Source: CAZJPS01 sp964548055
Lineage (GTDB): Bacteria; Patescibacteriota; Gracilibacteria; Peribacterales; Peribacteraceae
NCBI GenBank assembly: GCA_964548055.1
Contig: CAZJPS010000052.1
Location: forward strand, 1-8,536
Direction: 5' to 3'
DNA length: 8,536 nt
Below the pieces are notes generated by a model, which saw only the letters and a list, made by a program, of their open reading frames with translations, did not search any database and was not told where the DNA came from. Of the stretch, positions 1 through 5,962 are shown piece by piece (the stretch's first letter is position 1; every line of letters begins with the position of its first letter). The position numbers and the translations under genes are program-made.

Positions 1-1
1 T

Positions 2-370
2 CGCAGATTTATGCGTCAAAACAATGCTTTGCCCCGCCGTTTGGCTGAGTATACACAGGTACATGATCATAAAGAATCTGCACATGAGGTAGAACAGACA
101 CTTCAAAGAGTCATCAATGACATGGTTCTCGCTTTGCGTTATGCACTAGGCGGCTTACCTCATGATGACCCTATTGTTGCTCAGTTTAGAAAAATGGCAG
201 AATTACAGGCCACATTTTTTACACGCGATAAAAACCCGGAATTGAGGATGGAAAACTATCTTGTAGGTGCGTGGGAAAAAGTGATGCATGCACATTATGA
301 CGATATTGTGGTAAGAGATCCGCTAGAATCTTCTCATGCAGGAACGCCTTCAGAAGATTCTATCGGCTAG
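2..370 (+). CDS. Hypothetical protein, probably 5'-truncated by the window edge
   Basis: The reading frame is open to the left edge; the first visible Met is at position 11, so the true start may lie outside the window. At least 119 residues are visible. I do not recognise the family. The central part (residues ~25-60 counted from Met at 11) looks helical, with a hydrophobic stretch around MVLALRYALGG. A second helical segment (AELQATFF to VGAWEKVMHAHYDD) follows, then a polar tail ending SEDSIG. There is no signal peptide or clear membrane span. The last 35 nt overlap the start of the downstream pseudouridine synthase in another frame, which suggests translational coupling. In many bacteria scpA/scpB precede rluB, but I see no ScpB winged-helix motif here and do not assign it. 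It stops with TAG. Confidence 0.6.
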   Translation, partial: RRFMRQNNALPRRLAEYTQVHDHKESAHEVEQTLQRVINDMVLALRYALGGLPHDDPIVAQFRKMAELQATFFTRDKNPELRMENYLVGAWEKVMHAHYDDIVVRDPLESSHAGTPSEDSIG

Positions 371-1109
371 AGGAATCGCTTCTCGTCGTAAGGCCGAGGA
401 ATATATCGAGCAAGGACTGGTGAAAGTAAATGGGAAAGTGGCTACCCTTGGCCAAAAGGCTGATCCTTTGCTGGATACGATTGAAGTAGATGGCAAAGTA
501 CTTCAGGCACGCCAAGAAATGCTCTATTACGTGCTGGATAAGCCTGTAGGGGTTGTGACTACAAATGCAACGAGTGAGGATCAGAAGACGGTTCAAGATC
601 TTCTCCCACCCGAGCTACAGGGCAAAATCTTTCCAGTAGGTCGTTTAGATAAAGATTCAGAAGGGCTTTTACTGCTTACAAACGATGGCGTGCTTGCCTA
701 TCGCCTCACTCATCCGCGGTTTCAACATGATAAAGAATATGAAGTGACGCTCGATCGCACGATCAATTCCATTGCCTGCAGGCAGCTGGAAGAAGGATTC
801 GAACTGGATGGTTCGCTTACGAAGCCTCTGACTGTACAGAAAATTGCACCAAACATTATTCGGATTATTCTCACGGAAGGACGCAACCGCCAGATTCGTC
901 GCATGTGTCAGCATGTGGGGTACACGGTAAAGACACTTCGGAGAGTGCGGATCATGTCTCTTCTAAGTACTCACCGTAAACCGGGAGAGCTACGGAAGCT
1001 CACCGCAAAAGAACGTGAAGATCTCTTGTCATCAGTGGGCGTGATAGAAAACATCGAAAAAGGAGATAGCCCTGATGTGAGCGAAAAAATAGAGTATTTT
1101 GATGTGTAG
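336..1109 (+). CDS. RsuA/RluB-family rRNA pseudouridine synthase
   Basis: This enzyme family isomerises a specific uridine in rRNA to pseudouridine in the cytoplasm. The 257 residues show the full family layout. An N-terminal S4 RNA-binding domain (residues ~2-48) carries the typical ASRRKAEEYI and VKVNG stretches. The catalytic domain follows, with GRLDKDSEGLLLLTNDG at 102-118; D105 is the expected catalytic aspartate. The conserved LTEGRNRQIRRM motif lies at 179-190. Length is normal for RsuA/RluB proteins. The start at 336 is chosen because it begins exactly at the S4 domain, even though it overlaps the upstream gene by 35 nt and has no Shine-Dalgarno sequence. I cannot tell from sequence whether it targets 16S (RsuA) or 23S rRNA (RluB/E/F). 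The tail after ~230 is acidic and probably disordered. It stops with TAG. Confidence 0.93.
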   Translation: MQERLQKILSARGIASRRKAEEYIEQGLVKVNGKVATLGQKADPLLDTIEVDGKVLQARQEMLYYVLDKPVGVVTTNATSEDQKTVQDLLPPELQGKIFPVGRLDKDSEGLLLLTNDGVLAYRLTHPRFQHDKEYEVTLDRTINSIACRQLEEGFELDGSLTKPLTVQKIAPNIIRIILTEGRNRQIRRMCQHVGYTVKTLRRVRIMSLLSTHRKPGELRKLTAKEREDLLSSVGVIENIEKGDSPDVSEKIEYFDV

Positions 1110-1142
1110 TTTCTCATAGTGTTTTTAGCATCATTTTTCCTG

Positions 1143-1148
1143 TATACT
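1143..1148 (+). promoter_or_regulatory. Candidate -10 element (TATACT) just upstream of the beta-CASP gene
   Basis: TATACT lies 10 nt before the ATG at 1159. No good -35 hexamer is visible at 16-18 nt spacing. If used, transcription would begin within about 4 nt of the start codon, giving a nearly leaderless mRNA. That would fit the absence of a ribosome-binding site. The call rests on one hexamer and is weak. Confidence 0.3.
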
Positions 1149-1158
1149 GTAGTGAAAT

Positions 1159-2565
1159 ATGAAAATCATTCCTCATGGTGCGGCTCAGGAAGTAACTGGT
1201 ACGTGCCATGAGTTGCAGTTTGAAAGTTCGACGGGTTTGAAAAGAGTTCTTTTGGATTGTGGTCTCTTCCAAGGCCGCCGCCGCGAGACTGTGCTAAAGA
1301 ATTCCACGTTCACATTTAAGGCAACAGATATTACAGCTGTTGTGTTGAGTCACGCTCACATGGATCATGCGGGGCGCATACCGCTTTTATATAAGCGGGG
1401 ATATAGAGGACCGGTGTTTTGTACCTATGCTACAAAAGATCTTTCTGAAGTGATGCTCAAGGATGCGGGGTACATTCAGGAGAAAGATGAAGAGTACTTT
1501 CATAAGCATATGAAGGCATCCATGCTGCCTTCTGAGGGCCCTTTATATACCCAGGAAGATGCACAGGCTTGTATGGCTATTTTTAAGGGCCAGAACTATA
1601 CAGAGTGGTTCCAGGTATGTGATGGCCTGCGCGTTCAGTTCATTGATGCAGGGCACATTATTGGAGCAGCAGAGCTTGTTATGGAAGTGACCGAGCATGG
1701 TAAAACCAGACGCATTGGATTTAGTGGAGATCTGGGTCGCGATCCCCTGCCAATTATCCGGGAGCCCAGCCAGATGCCAAATGTAGAGGCCCTTATTTGT
1801 GAATCTACGTATGGGAATAGGCTCCATGAAAATGCTGAACATGCTCGCGGTCTTTTGCAGGAAGTGATTACTCGCACTGCCAAAAGAGGGGGAAAGATCA
1901 TTATTCCTGCTTTTTCACTCGAGCGAACACAGGAAATTGTATACGACTTACATGTGCTCTGGGACGCTAAGAAAATTCCGTCTATTCCCATCGTGATCGA
2001 TTCCCCGCTTGCTTCTCGTGTGACAGAAGTCTTCATGCGTCATCCTGAATGTTATGACGAGGAGATGTTTAAACAATTTCTCAGCCGTCAGCACAATCCC
2101 TTTCAATTTTCACTCGTGCGTTACACCCAAACGGTGGATGAAAGTAAGGAACTGAACAATACGCCCGGACCTATGATCATCATGGCGGCATCGGGTATGT
2201 GCGAAGCAGGCCGCATCCGTCACCATTTACGAAATGAAATTAGTAATCCCAAGAATACGATTCTCGCAGTTGGATATATGGCCGAAAACACCCTCGGTCG
2301 TCGTGTGGTAGATCCTGCTATCCACCAAGTGAAGATCTTTGATGAATTTATTGATAAAAGAGCCGAAGTTGTGACCATCGATGTGTATTCCGGTCATGCC
2401 GATATGAATGATTTGGATACGTATGTATTGGGTGTAGATGGCTTGAAGAAACTGATCTTAGTACATGGAGAAATAGATCAAATGGAATCGTTTGCTGCAA
2501 GAATGACAAAGCAGAAGGGGATACAGGTGTTTACACCGCAGAGGGAAGAAGAGATTGTGCTCTAA
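1159..2565 (+). CDS. Beta-CASP metallo-beta-lactamase RNA-processing exonuclease-like protein (YSH1/COG1236 type)
   Basis: This is a zinc-dependent nuclease-like protein of the family that includes CPSF73/Ysh1 and bacterial 'MBL-fold RNA specificity factors'. Members cleave or trim RNA in the cytoplasm. All expected elements are present in 468 residues. The metallo-beta-lactamase half has HAHMDH at 65-70 (H65, H67, D69, H70), DAGH (H165) and SGDLG (D191). Beta-CASP motif A follows at ESTYGNR, 215-221. Motif B lies around SGMCEAGR, 345-352, with the HH pair just after. YSGHAD (H413) and LVHGE are in the C-terminal RMMBL segment. No metal ligand is missing, so it should be active. RNA is the likely substrate, but this is inferred from the family. 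It lies 49 nt after the pseudouridine synthase on the same strand. There is no Shine-Dalgarno sequence before the ATG. It stops with TAA, immediately followed by the promoter at 2568. Confidence 0.93.
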   Translation: MKIIPHGAAQEVTGTCHELQFESSTGLKRVLLDCGLFQGRRRETVLKNSTFTFKATDITAVVLSHAHMDHAGRIPLLYKRGYRGPVFCTYATKDLSEVMLKDAGYIQEKDEEYFHKHMKASMLPSEGPLYTQEDAQACMAIFKGQNYTEWFQVCDGLRVQFIDAGHIIGAAELVMEVTEHGKTRRIGFSGDLGRDPLPIIREPSQMPNVEALICESTYGNRLHENAEHARGLLQEVITRTAKRGGKIIIPAFSLERTQEIVYDLHVLWDAKKIPSIPIVIDSPLASRVTEVFMRHPECYDEEMFKQFLSRQHNPFQFSLVRYTQTVDESKELNNTPGPMIIMAASGMCEAGRIRHHLRNEISNPKNTILAVGYMAENTLGRRVVDPAIHQVKIFDEFIDKRAEVVTIDVYSGHADMNDLDTYVLGVDGLKKLILVHGEIDQMESFAARMTKQKGIQVFTPQREEEIVL

Positions 2566-2567
2566 AA

Positions 2568-2595
2568 TTGACAAATATTTTATAAATGCCATGAT
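2568..2595 (+). promoter_or_regulatory. Sigma70-type promoter for the structured RNA
   Basis: A perfect -35 hexamer TTGACA (2568-2573) begins 3 nt after the beta-CASP stop codon. With 16 nt spacing it is followed by CATGAT (2590-2595), which matches four of six -10 consensus bases. The predicted transcription start is near 2602, exactly where the first helix of the downstream RNA begins. No open reading frame follows for about 300 nt, so the promoter is best explained as driving a non-coding RNA and possibly, by read-through, the transposase. Confidence 0.6.
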
Positions 2596-2755
2596 ATTTC
2601 CGTGGCTGACTGATCCTACACACCCCAGGGTGGTCAGCCCACAAACGCGGAGCGTTTGTGAACTTTCCTTGCAGCTGCAAGATGCTTACTCTGCTAGGCT
2701 CTACTGTCACATCTAATCAGTAGAGTCATGGGGGATGGCACAGTGCTGCAAGAAG

Positions 2756-2792
2756 GGAGGAGAAGTGCCGCCGCACCTCTCCTCCAATTTTT
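2756..2792 (+). terminator. First intrinsic terminator of the structured RNA
   Basis: A very stable hairpin: GGAGGAGA (2756-2763) pairs with TCTCCTCC (2778-2785), then one A/C mismatch, then GTGC (2765-2768) pairs with GCAC (2773-2776) around loop CGCC. It is followed by AATTTTT (2786-2792). The short T-run makes it a weaker terminator than the next one, or an integral 3' hairpin of the RNA. One arm contains a Shine-Dalgarno-like GGAGG and the other an anti-Shine-Dalgarno-like CCTCC. Confidence 0.6.
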
Positions 2793-2794
2793 GG

Positions 2795-2830
2795 CGTTCT
2801 GCTATACCTCAGAACGGCTTTTTTATTTTT
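2795..2830 (+). terminator. Second intrinsic (Rho-independent) terminator
   Basis: CGTTCTG (2795-2801) pairs perfectly with CAGAACG (2810-2816) around the 8-nt loop CTATACCT. It is followed by GC and then TTTTTTATTTTT (2819-2830). This is a textbook intrinsic terminator. It lies only 2 nt after the first terminator's T-run, forming a tandem pair that should insulate the transposase gene from the promoter at 2568. Confidence 0.82.
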
Positions 2831-2852
2831 CCTAAGCCAATTTTTTAATGTA

Positions 2853-2889
2853 ACTAGAATTATTTGCACCATCAGAGCGGTGTTCTAGT
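2853..2889. repeat. Imperfect palindrome just upstream of the RAYT gene (REP-like candidate)
   Basis: ACTAGAA (2853-2859) is the inverted complement of TTCTAGT (2883-2889). Inside it, CACC and GGTG (2879-2882) form a further 4-bp stem, leaving a one-sided 7-nt bulge. The hexamer TGTAAC occurs as a direct repeat at 2849-2854 and 2889-2894, one copy at each foot of the palindrome. Bulged hairpins beside the gene are typical recognition sites of RAYT transposases, but no GTAG/GGAG foot is evident. It could equally be an operator for the gene, whose ATG is 8 nt further on. Confidence 0.45.
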
Positions 2890-2897
2890 GTAACGAC

Positions 2898-3335
2898 ATG
2901 TCGCAAAGGCACCCTATACAAAATGACGTCGCAATGCTTATTACAACCAATACTAAGAATAGAAGACCTATCTTTGCTGATCCTGCCTATGCACGAGAGG
3001 CTGTTGAAACTTTATACAGGGTCCAGGAAATGTATCTATTTTCTTTGTATGGATTTGTAGTGATGCCCGATCATTGTCATTTTCTTTTAAATGTTCCTAG
3101 TTCTGGAACTATTTCAGCTGTCATGCAATCCTATAAACGTAATCTAAGTTTAACATTCGGTCAGGGTACTTTATGGCAACCACGGTTTCATATGCGCATT
3201 CCAGATAATCCGCTTAATGCGCTTCATTATATTCATCGCAATCCCGTTCGTGCGGGTTTAGTAGAAGATCAAGATTTGTATTTTTGGTCTTCTGGTAGCG
3301 GGAAATGGGATGTGCAGGAACTGATATGGTTTTAA
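2898..3335 (+). CDS. REP-associated tyrosine transposase (RAYT, Y1/HUH single-domain, IS200-like)
   Basis: RAYTs are small single-strand-specific DNA nucleases that cut at REP palindromes. They are thought to spread or maintain REPs and are usually single-copy, domesticated genes. The 145-residue protein looks complete. The HUH motif is VVMPDHCHFLL (H59, H61). Then come the family landmarks WQPRFH (93-98) and HYIHRNPVRAGLV (110-122). By alignment from memory with the E. coli REP transposase (DYIYINPVKHG), Y111 is the expected catalytic tyrosine. Length is slightly short of the ~165 residues of the E. coli protein. The catalytic residues are intact, so it is not an obvious pseudogene. It is flanked on both sides by palindromic elements (2853-2889 and 3338-3426), and another REP lies at 6464-6486. 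There is no Shine-Dalgarno sequence, and two terminators lie upstream. It is convergent with lysS. Confidence 0.9.
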   Translation: MSQRHPIQNDVAMLITTNTKNRRPIFADPAYAREAVETLYRVQEMYLFSLYGFVVMPDHCHFLLNVPSSGTISAVMQSYKRNLSLTFGQGTLWQPRFHMRIPDNPLNALHYIHRNPVRAGLVEDQDLYFWSSGSGKWDVQELIWF

Positions 3336-3337
3336 GC

Positions 3338-3426
3338 GCGGTTGGACATTGCACCCCAGGAGCCGCGGGTAAGGAAACCCGCTTTCATGGTGCTAAGTAA
3401 AGAGGCGCCGTTCGGGGTGCGGTTGG
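3338..3426. repeat. Structured REP-like element between the transposase and lysS
   Basis: A 70-nt fold is closed by GCACCCC (3351-3357) pairing with GGGGTGC (3414-3420). Inside are hairpin GCGGGT/ACCCGC (loop AAGGAA) and a second possible stem GGTGC/GCGCC (one G-U). The octamer GCGGTTGG occurs as a direct repeat at 3338-3345 and 3419-3426. The fold resembles a cloverleaf in size, but it has no T-arm or anticodon arm in the right place. Neither strand has a T-run, so it is not an intrinsic terminator. Its position right after the RAYT suggests a transposase-linked palindrome. No second copy is visible in this window. Confidence 0.5.
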
Positions 3427-3456
3427 CGATCAGAACAGGGATATCTATTCGATCTA

Positions 3457-5619
3457 CTACAATCCAAGCTCTCCGCCAATCTTTTTCATCGATTCCAGCA
3501 CAATCCCAATCATCTCATCCAAAGGAATTCCCAATAATTCTTCACATCGTTTGATCTGCTCCCGGTCCACCTGCGCGGCAAAGCTTTTATCTTTCAATTT
3601 TTTCTTCACACTACTCACTTCCACGTCCGCAATTTTTTTGCTGGGCCGCACGCGTGTGACGGCGATGATGAAACCGGTCAGTTCGTCTACACAGTACAAA
3701 GCTTTTCGGAGCATTGTATTCAGTGGATACTCTTCACCGTATTTTGCGGCGTAATGGGAGCGGATGTCTTCCAAAAGTTCGCGAGGGGCCTCTACTTCTG
3801 CCAGTAGTTGTTCCAGTGTAGTACCACAGTGTGCCTCTGCATCTTTTGCGAGTTTATCCCAATCAAGATCGTGCAACATGCCGGCTACTCTCCAGGTATC
3901 TGGATCACCACCTAATTTATGGGCGAGTGCTTCCATGGCGGCACCGGTTGCAAGTAGATGAGCTCTCGTTTGATCTGAATGCTCTTTGATCAGTGAATGT
4001 GCAGATGGAAGTAAGTGACCGTATTCGATGTGCTGCAGAAGTACAGCACTGGCCTTAGATGCTGTTTTCGATTCTGTTGGTACCTCTGGCTTCCTCTCAT
4101 GCGTATTCTTTCGCACTTCTGCATCAATCTGACCTTTCATATCTGTTTCCGTGACCGCGTTATGTGTAGGTTTCATGAGAGGAAACAGCACCACATCGCG
4201 CAGATTTTGCTGTTGAGTGAGTAATGCCACAATGCGATCTACTCCCATGCCCCAGCCCGAACAGGGAGGACAACCGTACTCAAGGGCCGTTACATACTCA
4301 TCATCTTTTCTATGTGCATCAGCGTCTCCACCAGCATTTGCTTTGGCTTGTTCATCAAATCTCTGTGCCTGATCGGCGGGATCCACGAGCTCTGAATATG
4401 CATTCACAATTTCCCAACCACCTACCACCAGTTGGAACCTATCCGTGATCGCAGGATTTTTATCGTTCCTTCTGGCGAGAGGGGAAAGTTCGATGGGGTG
4501 TTCGATGATGAACGTGGGTTGCACCAAACTTGGACGCGCAACTTTCTTATAAAGCTGATCCACCAGGTTTCCAAACCCTAATTTTTCGATGTCCACATCT
4601 AAGCGAATTTTCTTCGATTTTATGGCTTTGATTAGGGCTCCCTGCGAATTCGCTTCTGCAATATCAATCCCGCAGGATGTTAGGATAACTTCACGTATGC
4701 TCAGTTTTGGCCACGGTGGTGCGAAGTCCACTTCCACTAATTTTCCATCACGGTCTGGAATCTGAATCGTCGTCTTTCCGATGAGATCTTTGATAAGCGT
4801 ACTTAACATTTTTTCTGTGAACTCCATGTTCTGTTTGTAGTCCCAGTACGCCGCGTAATGTTCCACCATCGTGAAGTCTTGGAGGTGACTGGGATCGAGA
4901 CCTTCATTGCGGAACACACGTGCTACTTCGAACACTCTATCGAACCCACCTACCAAACATTCTTTCAGAAATGTTTCTGGAGCGATGCGCAAATACACAT
5001 CTAAGTCGTACGCTTCGTGATGAGTTTTGAAGGGAGTGGCGAGTGCACCGGATGCAGCGTTTACAAGCACAGGTGTTTCTACTTCCGTAAAATCAGAACT
5101 CCAATAGAACTCGCGCATTTTTTTGAGGAAACTACTTCGGAAACGGAAACGTTCAAATGTTTCTTGGTTGCTGATCAAATCTAAATACCGCTGACGCCAC
5201 GCAGTCTCCTGATCTGCAATCCCATGCCATTTTTCTGGTGGCTGACGCAGAGCCTTGCTGAGCATAGTCCATGTAGTTGCAAGCACACTCGCTTCGCCTT
5301 TTTGCGTATCAAATCTCTTTCCTTCTACTCCTATAAAGTCACCTCTATCCAAAAGCTCCAGTGCATCCTTATAAGCTTTCTCTCCTAATTCATCACTGCG
5401 CAGCACCACTTGGAATTTCCCGGTGTGATCCTGCAGTGTAAGGAATGTCACTTTCCCCATATCGCGCATCAGCATCACACGCCCAGCCACTTTTAATGCA
5501 GTGGAGTCTTTCGTCTTCTTGGCTTCTATAAGCGTATGTGTACGTTCAAAAGAAGAAGCATAGGGGATTCCTCCGCTAGAGCGAATCTGCTGAATTTTTT
5601 GAAGGCGAAACTGATCCAT
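3457..5619 (-). CDS. lysS: Lysyl-tRNA synthetase (class II) fused to a C-terminal HD-domain phosphohydrolase
   Basis: The enzyme activates lysine with ATP and charges tRNA-Lys in the cytoplasm. Residues 1-~500 are a full class II LysRS. An anticodon-binding OB fold covers ~40-125 (LKVAGRV, GKVTFLTLQD). Motif 1 is around FTEVETPVL (177-185), motif 2 is RVFEVARVFRNEG (228-240), and motif 3 is GWGMGVDR (455-462) ending RDVVLFPLM. Normal LysRS stops near here at ~490-510 residues. Instead, a polar linker (~503-530) leads to an HD-superfamily domain (~535-720) with H554, H583-D584 in MLHDLDWD, H622, and D645 in VDELTG, followed by RPSKKIADV and KDKSFA. This tail resembles the stand-alone COG2316 predicted hydrolases. 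There is no frame break between the halves. The ATG at 5619 precedes the expected N-terminus and has no Shine-Dalgarno sequence. It lies 55 nt downstream of two small genes on the same strand. It stops with TAG. Confidence 0.94.
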   Translation of the reverse strand: MDQFRLQKIQQIRSSGGIPYASSFERTHTLIEAKKTKDSTALKVAGRVMLMRDMGKVTFLTLQDHTGKFQVVLRSDELGEKAYKDALELLDRGDFIGVEGKRFDTQKGEASVLATTWTMLSKALRQPPEKWHGIADQETAWRQRYLDLISNQETFERFRFRSSFLKKMREFYWSSDFTEVETPVLVNAASGALATPFKTHHEAYDLDVYLRIAPETFLKECLVGGFDRVFEVARVFRNEGLDPSHLQDFTMVEHYAAYWDYKQNMEFTEKMLSTLIKDLIGKTTIQIPDRDGKLVEVDFAPPWPKLSIREVILTSCGIDIAEANSQGALIKAIKSKKIRLDVDIEKLGFGNLVDQLYKKVARPSLVQPTFIIEHPIELSPLARRNDKNPAITDRFQLVVGGWEIVNAYSELVDPADQAQRFDEQAKANAGGDADAHRKDDEYVTALEYGCPPCSGWGMGVDRIVALLTQQQNLRDVVLFPLMKPTHNAVTETDMKGQIDAEVRKNTHERKPEVPTESKTASKASAVLLQHIEYGHLLPSAHSLIKEHSDQTRAHLLATGAAMEALAHKLGGDPDTWRVAGMLHDLDWDKLAKDAEAHCGTTLEQLLAEVEAPRELLEDIRSHYAAKYGEEYPLNTMLRKALYCVDELTGFIIAVTRVRPSKKIADVEVSSVKKKLKDKSFAAQVDREQIKRCEELLGIPLDEMIGIVLESMKKIGGELGL

Positions 5620-5674
5620 GGCTTATAGAGTAGCTGAAAGATGAGAGGTGTTGCTATAGGCCGTTAGCGTAACT

Positions 5675-5899
5675 CTACTTCTCTGTAGATTGTCCAATAA
5701 TTGCGGCCTGTTGCTGTAAATGTAAAACATTTTTCAGTGGAGCTTTATATGCCTTATCTCTTATTGATGCGCACTGTTCTAGAATTTCTACGAGTGCTAG
5801 TTGACTCAGATCATCTCTTTGATTTTGATCAATCAATCCAGCTGCTTCTGTAATTGCTGTATTAACAATATCTTTCTGAAATTCTTCGATATTTCTCAT
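5675..5899 (-). CDS. Small hypothetical helical protein (74 aa)
   Basis: I do not recognise this protein. From the ATG at 5899 it has 74 residues, rich in Glu, Gln, Ala, Leu and Ile, and probably all helical (IEEFQKDIV, LSQLALVEILEQC, LHLQQQAAII), with no signal peptide. An in-frame TTG at 5959, 3 nt after the upstream gene's stop, would add 20 residues. I prefer the ATG because the added stretch (SIQYREYIPFPSS...) is unlike the rest and would run through a 15-bp palindrome. Neither start has a Shine-Dalgarno sequence. It lies between another small helical gene and lysS on the same strand, so it may be co-transcribed with both. It stops with TAG. It is an open frame of modest length, so a real gene is likely but not certain. 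Confidence 0.55.
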   Translation of the reverse strand: MRNIEEFQKDIVNTAITEAAGLIDQNQRDDLSQLALVEILEQCASIRDKAYKAPLKNVLHLQQQAAIIGQSTEK

Positions 5900-5938
5900 A
5901 TGGCAAAGGGTGTATGAGGACGGAAACGGAATGTACTC

Positions 5939-5953
5939 TCTATACTGTATAGA
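5939..5953. promoter_or_regulatory. 15-bp perfect palindrome between the two small genes (operator candidate)
   Basis: TCTATAC-T-GTATAGA is a perfect 7-1-7 inverted repeat. It lies in the 63-nt gap between the stop of the 94-residue gene (5963) and the ATG of the 74-residue gene (5899). It could bind a dimeric repressor or overlap a promoter for the downstream gene: TATACA/TATAGA-like hexamers occur within it on the minus strand, but without a good -35. The core TATACTGTA also occurs at 1143-1151, before the beta-CASP gene. Confidence 0.4.
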
Positions 5954-5962
5954 TTCCAAGCT

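Larger units (their letters stand above)
2602..2830 (+). ncRNA. Candidate structured non-coding RNA of unknown family
   Basis: This 229-nt gene-free stretch lies between a promoter and two intrinsic terminators. Pairings read directly from the sequence: (A) GTGGCTGAC 2602-2610 with GTCAGCCCAC 2633-2642 (one bulged G), holding a small CACC/GGTG hairpin; (B) CACAAACGC 2640-2648 with GCGTTTGTG 2652-2660, loop GGA; (C) a long-range helix CTTGCAGC 2668-2675 with GCTGCAAG 2745-2752; (D) inside C, GGCTCTACTG 2697-2706 with CAGTAGAGTC 2718-2727 (one G-U); (E) the GC-rich hairpin at 2756-2785. A and B share 2640-2642, so they compete or stack at that junction. I looked for hallmarks of tmRNA, RNase P RNA and SRP RNA and saw none; 6S RNA is similar in size but normally a single rod. 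The 3' end is at ~2792 or ~2830, depending on which terminator is used. Confidence 0.6.

Noticed and set aside
1635..2036. Minus-strand 133-aa open frame inside the beta-CASP gene
   Set aside because: It is a shadow of a strongly conserved coding frame, with no domain or start signal of its own.
2602..2830. 6S, SRP, tmRNA or RNase P RNA identity for the structured RNA
   Set aside because: I found no tRNA-like end or tag frame (tmRNA), no GGAAGCAGCC-type SRP tetraloop helix and no GAGGAAAGTC core (RNase P). The several separate hairpins do not form the single rod of 6S RNA. Only a covariance search can settle it.
3351..3420. Possible tRNA gene (7-bp closing stem, 70 nt)
   Set aside because: Neither strand has a T-arm adjacent to the closing stem, a TTCGAAT-like T-loop, a D-loop GG or a usable anticodon arm.
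3332..3554. Short open frames through the element between the transposase and lysS, on both strands (plus-strand frame from 3342; minus-strand frame ending at 3332)
   Set aside because: They run through palindromic sequence or overlap the lysS 3' end. They have no recognisable domain and no initiation signal. The protein-like look is probably a by-product of the repeat.
5622..5627. TATAAG on the minus strand as a lysS -10 box
   Set aside because: It ends only about 2 nt before the ATG, so transcription would begin inside the coding region, and no -35 hexamer fits.
5900..5959. TTG-initiated longer form of the 74-aa protein
   Set aside because: The added 20 residues do not resemble the rest of the protein and run through a perfect palindrome, and the TTG has no ribosome-binding site. 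Kept as an alternative only.
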